A DNA stretch of 64,000 bases from G016756615 sp035556195 (GCA_035556195.1 DATMFK010000066.1:124001-188000), one strand, 5' to 3'; shown: positions 8,571-18,375, counted from the first letter of the stretch. Notes: generated by a model from the sequence alone, not told the origin. Numbers and translations are program-made.

Positions 8571-9851
8571 TCATTGGCCGGCTTCGGAAAGCGCCGTTGT
8601 TTTCGTCTTGCTGTCGACGGCCGCGGCAGGTGCGACGGACGATGCGACCGTCACTGCGTCCCCGGGCTGCAGAGGCGTCGTCTCCGAGGCGGAAATCTCG
8701 GTCGGTTCGCCGTCCAGCCTGCGCGTGATGGTGAAGGATAGGTCGCCCTTTGTTCCGCCCGACCTTGCGGCGAGCGCTTCCAGCAGGATCTTCTGCGAGG
8801 CCTCGCGCTTCAGCTTGAGCGTCGCGAGCTTGGCCTGCTCGTCTTGCAGGGCGGTCGCCACTTCGGTTTTCTGCCGGTCCAGAAGCCCGTCAGCATTCCT
8901 CGTCGCCTCGGCGATTGCCTGGCGCGCCCTCATGACGGCAGTAAGCTGATCGAGACGGTCGGTGCGGTAGCCGGCAAGGGAGCGTTCGAGATCCGACTTG
9001 CGCGAGGCGACTGCTATGCCCTTCTCGACCAGCGTGGTGACATTGGCAAGCTCGGTCTCGGCCGAGGCGATGCTGGCATCGGCCGCCTTGATCTTCTCCG
9101 CCAAAACATCGATCTCGGCCTTCAACAGCTCCCGCAACTCGGCCAGCGACTTCGTCTGCCTGTCGAGCTCGCTTGCCCGGTTCGTGAAGATCACCTTCTC
9201 CCGCGCGAAAATCTCCTTCGCCGTCTGATCGTTCGCCGTGGCAACGGGAAACCGGATCTCCGTCGCGCCTTCGCTTTCGGCTGTCAGCCGAGCGATCCTG
9301 GCCATGCTCCGGATGATGTCCGCATCCATCGTCTGCAATTCGGCGACGAGTTGGATCTGCTGCTGGGATTGTCCCTCTTCCGCGACCGGCCAGCCGCCGC
9401 CGAGGGCCAGCGCCTGTAGCACCGTCATGCCCGCCCGATACTTGTATTCGCCTGGGGCCTTCACCGCGCCGAGCACATAGACCGGAGGATATTCGAGGAT
9501 CTCGACCGTCGTATCCGGCTTGTCGACAAGGACCAGCTTTTCCTGGAGCCGCTTGGCGATTTCGGCCGCCAATCCTGCACTATCGAGTTCTCCGACCGAC
9601 ACCGGGCCGATCACAGGCAGAACGACCTCGCCCGATTGCGAAACCTCGAACTCGCCGCCGAGGGCGTCCCAGCGCTCATATGTGCCTTTGGTGGGCATCC
9701 ACTGGATGACGCTCACGCGCAATTTCGTCTGAGGCGCGATCCGATCCGCCAGCGCCGTCGAGGAGGCCCAACTGAAACCGCAGGCGGCCAGCATGCCCGC
9801 TGCCATAAGCAGACGAATCCTCAATGCGGTAGTCCTTCCTATCAAGGGCAT
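8571..9851 (-). CDS. Polysaccharide biosynthesis/export (OPX, Wza/ExoF-type) periplasmic protein
   Basis: The 426-residue product begins with a signal peptide (hydrophobic segment LLMAAGMLAACGFSWA). A polysaccharide-export domain follows, with FEVSQSGEVVLPVIGPVSV, and then an SLBB-like segment with VYVLGAVKAPGEYKYRAGM and LQALALGGGWP. The C-terminal half is rich in long helices, as in the ExoF group of rhizobia. It would form the periplasmic or outer-membrane part of an exopolysaccharide export channel. ATG 9851 is chosen because GGGGAG precedes it by 6 bases; the open frame extends upstream without a ribosome site. It heads the minus-strand operon. Confidence 0.88.
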   Translation of the reverse strand: MPLIGRTTALRIRLLMAAGMLAACGFSWASSTALADRIAPQTKLRVSVIQWMPTKGTYERWDALGGEFEVSQSGEVVLPVIGPVSVGELDSAGLAAEIAKRLQEKLVLVDKPDTTVEILEYPPVYVLGAVKAPGEYKYRAGMTVLQALALGGGWPVAEEGQSQQQIQLVAELQTMDADIIRSMARIARLTAESEGATEIRFPVATANDQTAKEIFAREKVIFTNRASELDRQTKSLAELRELLKAEIDVLAEKIKAADASIASAETELANVTTLVEKGIAVASRKSDLERSLAGYRTDRLDQLTAVMRARQAIAEATRNADGLLDRQKTEVATALQDEQAKLATLKLKREASQKILLEALAARSGGTKGDLSFTITRRLDGEPTEISASETTPLQPGDAVTVASSVAPAAAVDSKTKTTALSEAGQ

Positions 9852-10345
9852 GTGTCGCTCCCCGGCCTGCCGCCTACTCGATCCTGACAGTCGGGCAAGG
9901 GTCCGGCGGTCGGCAAGCACTGTGCGGATTCGCGCGGATGTTGGAAAGTGGAAGGCCGTTATGCTCGCTTCATCAAAATTGGGGAGGCAGGTGAACTGCA
10001 CCTCCTCCCAGGGTGAACCGGCTTTCGCCATCCGGCATGGACATGCGCCCGTTGCCGGTCGGCTGCACGAGGCACGGGAACAATGCATGCACTAGCCTGC
10101 CCATCGGCCGCCGGTTCGTCATGCGGACGGCGGTCCTGCAGATATCCATCGCCATCCGGTCTAGTCCGTTCGGATGAGGTGGCAACGCCGGTACAATCCG
10201 ATCGGCCGCATGCCATAGTCCCGCATCTCTCCCTATTGGCCCGTCGCGGCACCAGCGGCGCGCCGCTATGCTCCCGACAACGTTACAAAAACGCCTTACG
10301 GGGTACGGGCGACATGCCGGCTCCTACGAGACTCAGGTGATCGAC
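9852..10345 (+). other. Gene-free divergent intergenic region
   Basis: About 490 bases separate the divergent export-protein and LuxR genes and must hold their promoters. I see a weak inverted pair CATCCG/CGGATG (10153-10176) but no convincing sigma-70 boxes and no conserved ORF. Confidence 0.5.
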
Positions 10346-11140
10346 ATGGCTCCGCTGATGTATAGGGACGAACAGGATCGCGCGGGCATCGGCGACAGCT
10401 ACGCAAACCCGGAACCGCAATGCGAGCCCCAGCGGGCAATCGTCGTGGCGGCGTCGACCGGAACGATTTCGGAGCGGTTGCTGCACGCGCTTCGGCGGGA
10501 GTTCCCCTGGACGATCGTTCAGCAGGTCGCCAATGTCGAAGCTACCTGCACCAGCTTCGCCGTTCCCGTTTCGCTGATACTTCTCGACGCCCCGCTGCTC
10601 CGGGCCGCGGAGGAGGCCTCTCAGGTGCTCTCGAGGCTGCATCCGCAGGCAATGACCGCGATCATCGAACTGGATGACCATAAGCCGGTTTGTTCGCTTC
10701 CGGAGATTCTGGGGTCTCAACTGATCCGTGGGATCCTGCCGATGAATCTCGGGCTCGACGCCTGGCTTTCCGTGGTCAGGTTGATGCTGTGCGGCGGCGA
10801 ATACTATCCGCCGCGGATGTTCCGATCCTTTGCCGAGAGGACCGGAGACAACCGTAACATCCTGCCCACCTACGGCGGCAGGTCGACCCATCGTGGCCGC
10901 GATACAGATTTAGCCGACTTGACCGCCCGGGAGATTCAGATTCTGGAAATGGTCGCCCGCGGCATGCAGAACAAGACGATCGCCGCCGAATTCCGGCTAT
11001 CGGAGCATACGGTCAAGATCCATCTGCACAACATCATCAGCAAGCTCGGCGCTCACAACCGGACCGAGGCGGCGGCACGTTTCCGGAACTTCCAAGAGCG
11101 CTTGGCGGCATCCACCGATGCCACCCCCCCCAATTCCTAA
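10346..11140 (+). CDS. LuxR/NarL-type regulator with degenerate receiver domain
   Basis: The 264-residue protein has a C-terminal LuxR helix-turn-helix (LTAREIQILEMVARGMQNKT, then SEHTVKIHLHNIISKLG) and an N-terminal receiver-like domain. The phosphorylatable-type Asp is present in LILLDAPLL. The usual N-terminal acidic pair is replaced by AAST, and the conserved lysine near IRGILPMN is missing, so ordinary phosphorelay control is doubtful. ATG 10346 has AGGTGA just upstream. It lies between the export operon and the exoY-like gene and probably controls polysaccharide synthesis; this is inferred from position. Confidence 0.85.
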   Translation: MAPLMYRDEQDRAGIGDSYANPEPQCEPQRAIVVAASTGTISERLLHALRREFPWTIVQQVANVEATCTSFAVPVSLILLDAPLLRAAEEASQVLSRLHPQAMTAIIELDDHKPVCSLPEILGSQLIRGILPMNLGLDAWLSVVRLMLCGGEYYPPRMFRSFAERTGDNRNILPTYGGRSTHRGRDTDLADLTAREIQILEMVARGMQNKTIAAEFRLSEHTVKIHLHNIISKLGAHNRTEAAARFRNFQERLAASTDATPPNS

Positions 11141-11642
11141 GCATCCCGTCTACGCTCAACCCCTGTACACTCTTGGGCGACGTGCGTTGATCGGAGCGGC
11201 AGCATAGCCAGGTCTCATATCCGGGCGCACTCCATGTTTCCCGATATGGCTGCCTGCATTGCGCGCACCGACCAAAGCATTTCGCAGGCGACCGGATTCG
11301 GTCGGCGTCGCCAAAATTCGGCAACAAATCCCTAAAGCGTCTCGCCCGAACCCGATTTGCGGGCGACACGCGGTGGGGCTTGGACCAGGCTCCGCTGCCC
11401 AGCAGCACTTCAGCCCCCCCCGCATAGCTCTTCCCGCCTAGGACTAAGTAGCTATCGCGGATTTATTGATCATTACGGTTAATTTTCCGAAAATTTCCCG
11501 CAGGTACCACAGCTTTCGGGGCATTTCTCTGACTTATACAAGATCATTTCCGCTTTCGAAATTCGAAACCGCGAGAAGTCAGGAAATATCATCCGATAAA
11601 AGCCTTTCAATTTGACAACTAATACCATCGGCGGAGGCATTT
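11141..11642 (+). other. Gene-free region upstream of the exoY-like gene
   Basis: About 500 bases without a supportable gene. The last 190 bases become AT-rich, as expected for a promoter. At 11555-11667 in the AT-rich part, TTCGAA occurs twice separated by one base (11555-11567), giving a near-palindrome that could be a regulator site. TTGACA at 11612 lies too close to the start codon to pair with a normal -10 box. Confidence 0.45.
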
Positions 11643-12326
11643 ATGCTGGATGATTACTCCCGAGCATACCATCACCATCTTTCGGACGATGCGCTCTCAT
11701 CCGAAAGCGGTGTTCGCTCCAAACCGGCGTATCTCGCGGTCAAACGCGCGATCGACATCCTGGTGACGTTGGCCGCCGCGCCTTTTGTCATTGCGATCGT
11801 CGGAGTCCTCGCCCTGCTGGTCCGAATGGACGGCGGCAGCGCCTTCTATCGTCAGCCGAGACTTGGAAAGGACGGCAAGGTCTTCAGCATCTGGAAGCTA
11901 AGGACCATGGTTCCGGATGCCGACCAGCGCCTGCAGGAATATCTTATGGAAAATGCCGCCGCGCGCGTGGAGTGGGATCGGGCGCAGAAACTCAAGAACG
12001 ATCCCCGCATCACCGCGCTGGGCCACTATCTGCGGAAATACTCGGCCGACGAACTGCCGCAGCTACTCAATGTCTTTCTCGGCCAGATGAGCCTTGTCGG
12101 CCCGCGACCCATGTGCCCCGAGCAGAGGCCCCAATATCCCGGCAATGCATATTTCGACATGCGACCCGGCCTGACCGGCCTCTGGCAGGTCAGCGAGCGT
12201 AACGGCTGCTCCTTCGCCGAACGCGCCATGTACGACACACGTTATGCCGGCTCCATGTCTTTTGCGACAGATATGCGGATCCTGCTCTTGACCCCGCTCA
12301 CCGTCCTGAGAGGAACGGGCCTGTGA
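11643..12326 (+). CDS. exoY: Undecaprenyl-phosphate sugar phosphotransferase (ExoY-like)
   Basis: The 227-residue protein matches the short ExoY/WbaP C-terminal catalytic type. One membrane helix (DILVTLAAAPFVIAIVGVLA) is followed by the family signatures FYRQPRLGKDGKVFSIWKLR, LRKYSADELPQLLNVFLGQM and SLVGPRPM, and RPGLTGLWQVSERN. It transfers a sugar-1-phosphate to undecaprenyl phosphate at the inner membrane, the first step of exopolysaccharide repeat-unit assembly. ATG 11643 has GGAGG upstream. It stands alone between two LuxR-type regulators and ends at a hairpin terminator. The exact sugar (galactose in ExoY) is not shown by the sequence. Confidence 0.93.
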   Translation: MLDDYSRAYHHHLSDDALSSESGVRSKPAYLAVKRAIDILVTLAAAPFVIAIVGVLALLVRMDGGSAFYRQPRLGKDGKVFSIWKLRTMVPDADQRLQEYLMENAAARVEWDRAQKLKNDPRITALGHYLRKYSADELPQLLNVFLGQMSLVGPRPMCPEQRPQYPGNAYFDMRPGLTGLWQVSERNGCSFAERAMYDTRYAGSMSFATDMRILLLTPLTVLRGTGL

Positions 12327-12375
12327 GGAGGTGTCCGTCTCGCCTCCCCGAGGCGACTGCGACTACTTGAAAGAA

Positions 12376-12414
12376 ACAGGGCCGCGGCGGACGTGCCGCG
12401 GCCCTGTTCGTTCT
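12376..12414. terminator. Bidirectional terminator between exoY-like and LuxR genes
   Basis: A perfect 13-bp inverted repeat (ACAGGGCCGCGGC at 12376-12388 and its complement at 12395-12407) surrounds a 6-base loop. Read on plus it is followed by TCGTTCTT, and on minus by TTCTTTC. It lies between two convergent genes. Confidence 0.8.
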
Positions 12415-12464
12415 TGCCCTGAGGTCCGGGCACCGTTTCCTTGGATAGGGCGCCCGGCAACCGT

Positions 12465-13265
12465 TCAAGCGGCCGTCCTGGCCCCCGCTGAGGACCCGGA
12501 ATACTCCATCGGGAATAGGTCGTTGATCTTATATGCCACTTCTGTCCTGTTGGTGGCTTTGACCTTCTTCATGATGTTGCGGATGTGAACCTTAACCGTG
12601 CTTTCGCGCAGCTTGAGTTCATATGCGATGATCTTATTCGCCTTTCCGCGACGCAACGCTTCGACCACTTCCGCCTGCCGCGCCGTGAACATGCCCGCCA
12701 TGGGACGAGCCACGGTGCCACCGGTATCCAGGACTTGACGCATTGCGAAGACGCTGCTGGCCGGCACGAAAATCCCACCCGCGAGCGCCAATCCGATAGC
12801 TTCGATACACACTTCAATGCCCACCGACGACGGTATGTAGCCACGAGCGCCGAGTTCCAGCGCCTTCATTATCTGTGGCAGTTCATCCGTATCGGCGAGC
12901 ACAATCACCGGCGTCGTCTCGAAGTCGGTGGAAAGTTTCCGAATCTCCTCCGCAACACTCGGTTCAGCGACTTTCTTGCCACCGATGTTCAGTAGGATCG
13001 CTGCAAGCGGGGGATACTCTTCCCGCTTGACCTTCCATTCGTCGATCGTGCCGAATGCCAGGACCTGCATCCCGACACGATGGGCCGTGATGCTTTGGGC
13101 CAGGCACTCGCGGTCGAGCGCACGACCATCAATAATGATCAACGAACGGTTCGAGCGTGACGACGCCTCGGGAACGGCCGCAGGACGCGTGACACCTCCC
13201 GCTGCGACCGGCACGGTCAGATTTATTGCTGTATTGCTTCCATTTGCTGCGATTGCTGGATTCAT
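12465..13265 (-). CDS. LuxR/NarL-type regulator with pseudo-receiver domain
   Basis: The 266-residue protein has a receiver-like domain (about residues 40-160) and a C-terminal LuxR HTH (FTARQAEVVEALRRGKANK, STVKVHIRNIMKKV). In the receiver part the phosphoacceptor position reads ILLNIGG (Asn for Asp), the Ser/Thr after the fourth strand is Ala (VIVLADT), and the conserved Lys is replaced in GARGYIPSS. Phosphorylation therefore seems impossible, and control is probably by dimerisation, ligand or level. An inverted repeat 34 bases before the start may be an autoregulatory site. With the regulator at 10346 it brackets the exoY-like gene. Confidence 0.87.
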   Translation of the reverse strand: MNPAIAANGSNTAINLTVPVAAGGVTRPAAVPEASSRSNRSLIIIDGRALDRECLAQSITAHRVGMQVLAFGTIDEWKVKREEYPPLAAILLNIGGKKVAEPSVAEEIRKLSTDFETTPVIVLADTDELPQIMKALELGARGYIPSSVGIEVCIEAIGLALAGGIFVPASSVFAMRQVLDTGGTVARPMAGMFTARQAEVVEALRRGKANKIIAYELKLRESTVKVHIRNIMKKVKATNRTEVAYKINDLFPMEYSGSSAGARTAA

Positions 13266-13298
13266 GTTGATTCACCCCTAAGGACCAGTCGAAATCGC

Positions 13299-13319
13299 GA
13301 TGTATCGCCCCGATACATC
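13299..13319. promoter_or_regulatory. Inverted repeat upstream of the pseudo-receiver LuxR gene
   Basis: Perfect 9-bp arms GATGTATCG and CGATACATC are separated by CCC, 34 bases before the start codon of the minus-strand LuxR gene. The size and symmetry suit a dimeric regulator, possibly the LuxR protein itself. Confidence 0.45.
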
Positions 13320-14314
13320 AGACCGGCGTTACTCCCCAACACATCCATCGCCGGAATAGGGTCAATCCCGAGCCCGCGCCGTCATAGTCACACTGCGACC
13401 ATCATCAGCCAAAAGGATACGGATAGCCCACCCGACACCGCGATTGGGTCGCGGCCATACCGAATATACACGCTCCGGTGCCGAAGAGTTTAACTTGGGT
13501 TAACTAATCCATAAATTTAGTTACAAAGGGCCAGTTCCGTCAGAATTCTTATGAGGAACTGCGATGTTCGATGTAAATCACAGGCCGATTCAAACCAATT
13601 GCTCATACGATTGAAGGTATGTTGTCAATTTCTCCCTACTCATTCATGACGCCAAGCGCGGGAGGGGCATAGCAAGCCAACGATCCTCTTATTGTATACC
13701 CAAATCCCTCACAACAATATCCACTTTCACTTTGGAAAAATCTCCAAATTCACTGAAAGGCATCGCAAGTCGTGACAGCGCGATAGGAAAAAAGACTGAT
13801 ATTCCATCATATATCAAGACGATGATTGAACTCTCATTGAGCCAATCCCAATAGAAGTTTCCTTCCTTGTTACACTCTGTAACATTTTTCCAGATTTCCC
13901 GACACCAACAACAATGCAATCCAGCTTGGCGGCGAGAAAATGCGCTCAAAGATATATGGACCGCGAAAACATTCCGTCCATTTCCTTACAGGCCGAGCCG
14001 AGCCTATACTTTCTGTCTGTCATGTGTCGACCCACGGGCATGCCCGGCTCCATCGACCTCAGCTGTCCAGGCAATCGTATCCCTCGGCGGGATGAACGAG
14101 GATTTCGACGCCCGTACTTCGATATGCCGCTTATGATCCGCTTGGCGGAGAGCCCATCGCAAGGGATGATGGCGCGAGATTGCTTTGAAAAAGCGACCAA
14201 TAAAGAAAGTTGCAGGGCAAGCAGAATTGGCCATAATTCATTCCACTTTGACGTGAAATACCGGGAAGCCTCTGGAACGTCATACACCAAAATATGTTTT
14301 TATAGCGAATACGA
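13320..14314. other. About 1 kb gene-free, AT-rich region
   Basis: From about 13.48 kb the base composition drops well below that of the surroundings, with runs such as GTTAACTAATCCATAAATTT. The open frames here (for example 13689-13949 minus, TTG start, and 13914-14405 plus) have no ribosome site, no recognisable motifs and conflict with each other. The stretch could be a large regulatory region for the divergent LuxR and Crp/Fnr genes, or remnant foreign DNA. Confidence 0.5.
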
Positions 14315-14344
14315 ATGTCACTACTCGTATCTAAGGGGACAAAT

Positions 14345-15067
14345 TTGGCGGGCATCGGTAGGGACGCATTCTCGAGACGATTCGACCGATTTGCGCCAAC
14401 CCTGACGGAGAGGGCCATTCTGGCGGAGTTCCGCAGCGCCCGGCATGTTGTCGGTAAGCGCAAGGAATTGGTTCACGAAAGCCATTCCGCGCCCGTTGCC
14501 TATATCCTCCACGACGGATGGATGTGTTCATATAAGCGGCTGCCGGATGGGGGACGACAGGTCGTCAATATCCAGCTCCCCGGCGACATCGTCGGACTGA
14601 ACAGTCTTTTTCTCCAGACTTCGGATCAAAGTATAGAGGCGTTGACGGATAGCATCGTCTCGGAGATCGGCAGGGGGCAATTGCTTTCGGCCATGCGGCA
14701 GTCGCCTCGGCTCGCCGAAGCGGTCATGTGGAGCTTCGCTCGCGACGAGGCGATCATTGCACAGCATCTTGCGAACCTCGGCCGGCGCAGCGCGCTTGCC
14801 CGTACCGCGCATTTCCTGCTGGAGCTTGGTTTCAGGCTTCAGGAAACCGGAACAGCCACGGCTCTTGGATACGACTGCCCCCTTTCGCAGCAGCTCCTTG
14901 CCGACGCGCTCGGCCTGACAAGCATCCATTTCAATCGGATCCTCCGCTATCTTCGCGAGAAGGAGCTGCTGCTCTTCAGCGCCGGTGCGGTCGAGTTCCT
15001 TAACCAGCCGGCCCTCACACAGCTGGCCGGCTTTGATCCTTCCTATCTCGAAGTGGCTGGTTCCTAG
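14345..15067 (+). CDS. Crp/Fnr-family transcriptional regulator
   Basis: The protein of about 240 residues has an N-terminal cyclic-nucleotide-binding-like beta barrel (GGRQVVNIQLPGDIVGLNSLF) and a C-terminal winged helix (CPLSQQLLADALGLTSIHFNRI). It lacks the N-terminal cysteines of true Fnr, so it does not carry that iron-sulfur sensor. I place the start at TTG 14345 because AAGGGGA (14333-14339) sits five bases before it. An ATG at 14315 in the same frame has no ribosome site and would add 10 residues. It is convergent with the RND pump genes; its target is unknown. Confidence 0.85.
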   Translation: MAGIGRDAFSRRFDRFAPTLTERAILAEFRSARHVVGKRKELVHESHSAPVAYILHDGWMCSYKRLPDGGRQVVNIQLPGDIVGLNSLFLQTSDQSIEALTDSIVSEIGRGQLLSAMRQSPRLAEAVMWSFARDEAIIAQHLANLGRRSALARTAHFLLELGFRLQETGTATALGYDCPLSQQLLADALGLTSIHFNRILRYLREKELLLFSAGAVEFLNQPALTQLAGFDPSYLEVAGS

Positions 15068-15230
15068 CCTGACACCCCGTCGAAATTCCCGAAAGCCGCA
15101 TCTGTCAGCACGCGGCACGCCAAGTGCTCCGCGTGAACGCGCGCGATAAGCCGTGGACTCCACCATGTCTTCGAGTAGGAATTCTCGCATCCGTTCGGCG
15201 ATTACCTCGCGATCGCCAACGGTCGAGATT

Positions 15231-18200
15231 CTATTCTGCCGCCGCTCCTTCTTTCGGTTTTCGGTTTCCGCTCAGCAGTTCCCGCGATCTCTGGAAGAAG
15301 ACGTAAAGCGGTGGAATGAAAATAATGCCGACAAAGGTCGCGGCCAGCATGCCTCCCCACACCGGGGTGCCGAGTGCCCGTCGGCTTCCAGCGCCGGCGC
15401 CGGTCGCGATCACGAGCGGAAACACGCCGATGATGAAGGCAAGCGCTGTCATCAAGACCGGTCGGAACCGCTGCTTTGCTCCCGCGATGGCAGCGTCATG
15501 GGCAGACAGTCCGGCCTCATGCTGCTCCTTTGCGAACTCCACGATCAGGATGGCATTCTTGGCCGCGAGCCCCACGAGCAGAACGAGGCCGATCTGCGCA
15601 TAAATATTGTTGTCCAGCCGCGCGATCCAAAGCGAAGCCACTGCGCCTGCGACCGCGAAGAGGACCGAGAAGACTACCGAAAGCGGGATTGTCCAGCTTT
15701 CATACTGGGCCACCAGGAACAGATAGGCAAACAACAGGGCCAGCGCATAGACCAGCAAGGCTTCTCCACTCACCAGCTTCTCCTGGAAGGACATGCCGGA
15801 CCAAGCGATTCCGAAGCCCTCCGGAAGTTCGCTCGCCGCTACACGCTCCATGGCGGCAAGCGCCTGGCCGGAACTGACCCCCGGGGCCGCCGAACCATTC
15901 ACGGTAGCGGATGGAAACAGATTGAAGCGGTTGACGACCTGGGGCCCGAGCGTCGTCGAAAGGGTGACGAGGGTGCGCAGAGGCACCATCGCGCCAGTGG
16001 AACTGCGCACAAACAGCTGGTCGATCCGATCGAGTCTATCACGGAATTGCGCGTCGTCCTGAACCCTCACGCGATAGACGCGGCTATAGAGATTGAAGTC
16101 GTTGATGTATTGCGAGCCGAGATGTGCCTGAAGGGTCGCGAAGACGTCGCTGATCGGCACGTTCAACAGTTCGGACCTCGCGCGGTCGACATCGACGCGG
16201 ATCTGCGGCACGTTCGCCGAGAACGTGCTATATGCGCTGCCGATCTCGGGAGCCTGGTTGGCTGCGTAGACCAGCGCGTTCAAAGCGGCAGCGATCTCCT
16301 GCGGGGTCTGCCCCTGCTGGCCTTGAAGCCGCATGTCGAACCCGCCCGCAGCACCCAGGCCGGGGATCGAAGGCGGATTGAATGCTATGACATTGGCGGA
16401 CGGGATCGCCGCGAAGCGGGGCATGATCCTGGCGAGCATGCCCTGGACGGTCTGTTCAGGGCGCGTGCGCTTTTCCCACGAATCGAGAACGGCTATCGCC
16501 ATGCCGACATTGGGAGAGGATGCGCCGCTCAGCAGGCTGAATCCAGCCACCGAGATCACGTTCGCGACGCCTTCCGTCTCCTCCAACACGCTCCGGGCCT
16601 GATCGATCACTGCTTCGGTTCGATTGAGCGAGGCTGCATCCGGCAACTGGATGTTGACGAAGAAGTATCCTTGATCCTCCTCGGGCAGAAAGCCGCTCGG
16701 AAGCCGAGTAAGCCCGAAATAGACAGCTGCGCCCACGACCAGAAACAGTACAGCCAGTAGGGTCAGGCGCGCCCCCAGCCATCCGACCACCAGGCCGTAG
16801 CGCGTGCGGGAGGCGTCGAGCAGCCGGTTGAACCACCCGAAAGGCCCACGGCTGTAGTGACGCGGGCGCCGCAGGATCAGCGCGCAGAGCGCCGGGCTCA
16901 AGGTCAACGCACATACGCCCGACAGGATCACGGAAAACGCGATGGTAACCGAGAACTGCCTGTAGAGCTGCCCGGTGATCCCCCCCAGGAAAGCGACGGG
17001 AACGAAGATCGCCGCCAGGACCAGCGTCGTCGCGATGATCGCGCCGGTGATCTGCTGCATTGCGGTCTTGGTGGCTTCCCGCGCGGATAGCGAGGGATTC
17101 TCCTCCATCACGCGCTGCACGTTTTCGACGACGACAATGGAATCGTCGACGACCAGGGTGATGGCAAGCACAATGGCAAAGAGCGAGATCGTATTGGCCG
17201 AGTAGCCCATTGCATAAAGAATGGCCATCACGCCGATCAACGAGACGGGTATCGTCAATGTGGGAACCAACGTCGCACGCCAGTCCTGCAGGAACAGGTA
17301 GACGACGGCAACCACCAGCAAGAAAGTGATGAGCAGCGTTGCAACGATCTCATCGATCGTGGCGGAGACGAAATCGGTCGTATCGAAGATGATGGCGTGC
17401 GCGACGTCGGAGGGAAAGCTCTGCGCCAGCCGGTCAAGTTCGGCGCGCACGGCCTGGGAGACCTGAAGCGCATTGGCGCCCGGGGACTGATAGACGACCA
17501 CAAAGGCCTGTGGTTTTCCATCGAGCCTGGACTGCGTGTCATAGCTGTCCGCTCCCAGCTCGACCCGAGCGACATCCCGGAGGCGCACGACGGCGCCCTG
17601 TTCATTCGTGCGAATGATGATGTTCTCGAATTCGGCGGGGCTCTGAAGACGTCCTCTGGCGATGATCGTGAGCTGCTGTTGCTGGTCCGGGCCGATCGGC
17701 GCGCCCCCGATCTGTCCCGCGGGAGCGAGCACGTTCTGCTGGGAGATCGCGGCGGCGATGTCCGAGGCCGTTACGGCCAGCTCGTTCATCCGGGTTGGAT
17801 TCATCCAAATGCGCATACTGTAGTCGAGCGCGCCCAGGACAGTCGCCTCACCGACGCCGGCCACCCTCGCCAGCGCATCACGGATATTGATGGTGGCGTA
17901 GTTGCTGAGGAAGATGGCGTCGCGCGTTCCGTTCGGGGAGAAGAGATTGACGCCGAGCAGGATCGAAGACGATCGCTTCTTGCTCGAGATGCCGAGTTGC
18001 GTCACTTCAGAGGGCACGCGCGGAGTGGCAAGAGACGCGCGATTCTGCACGTTGACCGCAGCCAAATCGGGATCCGTCCCCACGGCGAAGCTCACCGACA
18101 ACGAATAGCTGCCGTTGCCGGAGCTGGTCGATTCCATGTAGAGCATGTTGTCGACGCCGTTGACCTCGGCCTCGATAGGAGCGCCGACTGCATTGGCGAC

Positions 18201-18371
18201 ATCTTCAGCGCTCGCGCCGGCGTAGCTGGCAGAAACCTGGACCTGCGGCGGTGTTATGTCCGGGTACTGGGCAACGGGAATGACCCAGAGGGCCAGCAGT
18301 CCCGCCAGAGCGATCACGACCGAGATGACGATCGCGAAATTTGGTCTGTCGATGAAGAACTGGGGCGACAT
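15231..18371 (-). CDS. RND multidrug efflux permease (AcrB/MexB, HAE-1 type)
   Basis: The 1046-residue length fits the HAE-1 family. The protein starts MSPQFFIDRPNFAIVISVV and has 12 predicted membrane helices and two large periplasmic loops. LAITLVVDDSIVVVENV contains the paired aspartates of the proton relay, and GLAAKNAILIVEFAKEQ the matching lysine helix. It would export hydrophobic drugs or detergents by proton antiport. Its start follows the adaptor gene stop by 4 bases, so they form one operon. No outer-membrane channel gene lies beside it, so a TolC-like protein from elsewhere is presumably used. Confidence 0.96.
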   Translation of the reverse strand: MSPQFFIDRPNFAIVISVVIALAGLLALWVIPVAQYPDITPPQVQVSASYAGASAEDVANAVGAPIEAEVNGVDNMLYMESTSSGNGSYSLSVSFAVGTDPDLAAVNVQNRASLATPRVPSEVTQLGISSKKRSSSILLGVNLFSPNGTRDAIFLSNYATINIRDALARVAGVGEATVLGALDYSMRIWMNPTRMNELAVTASDIAAAISQQNVLAPAGQIGGAPIGPDQQQQLTIIARGRLQSPAEFENIIIRTNEQGAVVRLRDVARVELGADSYDTQSRLDGKPQAFVVVYQSPGANALQVSQAVRAELDRLAQSFPSDVAHAIIFDTTDFVSATIDEIVATLLITFLLVVAVVYLFLQDWRATLVPTLTIPVSLIGVMAILYAMGYSANTISLFAIVLAITLVVDDSIVVVENVQRVMEENPSLSAREATKTAMQQITGAIIATTLVLAAIFVPVAFLGGITGQLYRQFSVTIAFSVILSGVCALTLSPALCALILRRPRHYSRGPFGWFNRLLDASRTRYGLVVGWLGARLTLLAVLFLVVGAAVYFGLTRLPSGFLPEEDQGYFFVNIQLPDAASLNRTEAVIDQARSVLEETEGVANVISVAGFSLLSGASSPNVGMAIAVLDSWEKRTRPEQTVQGMLARIMPRFAAIPSANVIAFNPPSIPGLGAAGGFDMRLQGQQGQTPQEIAAALNALVYAANQAPEIGSAYSTFSANVPQIRVDVDRARSELLNVPISDVFATLQAHLGSQYINDFNLYSRVYRVRVQDDAQFRDRLDRIDQLFVRSSTGAMVPLRTLVTLSTTLGPQVVNRFNLFPSATVNGSAAPGVSSGQALAAMERVAASELPEGFGIAWSGMSFQEKLVSGEALLVYALALLFAYLFLVAQYESWTIPLSVVFSVLFAVAGAVASLWIARLDNNIYAQIGLVLLVGLAAKNAILIVEFAKEQHEAGLSAHDAAIAGAKQRFRPVLMTALAFIIGVFPLVIATGAGAGSRRALGTPVWGGMLAATFVGIIFIPPLYVFFQRSRELLSGNRKPKEGAAAE

Positions 18372-18375
18372 GCCG

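Noticed and set aside
4975..12326. Possible mobile island around the polysaccharide genes
   Set aside because: No integrase, transposase, tRNA border or direct repeats were found at the edges.
13689..13949. 86-residue minus-strand ORF with TTG start in the AT-rich gap
   Set aside because: No ribosome site, no recognisable motif, and composition like the non-coding surroundings; it also conflicts with an equally weak ORF on the other strand.
13914..14405. 163-residue plus-strand ORF running into the Crp/Fnr gene
   Set aside because: It overlaps the start of a well-supported regulator in another frame and has no domain-like sequence.
15153..16760. 535-residue plus-strand ORF opposite the RND permease
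   Set aside because: A shadow of the permease frame; charged, repeat-poor sequence without motifs.
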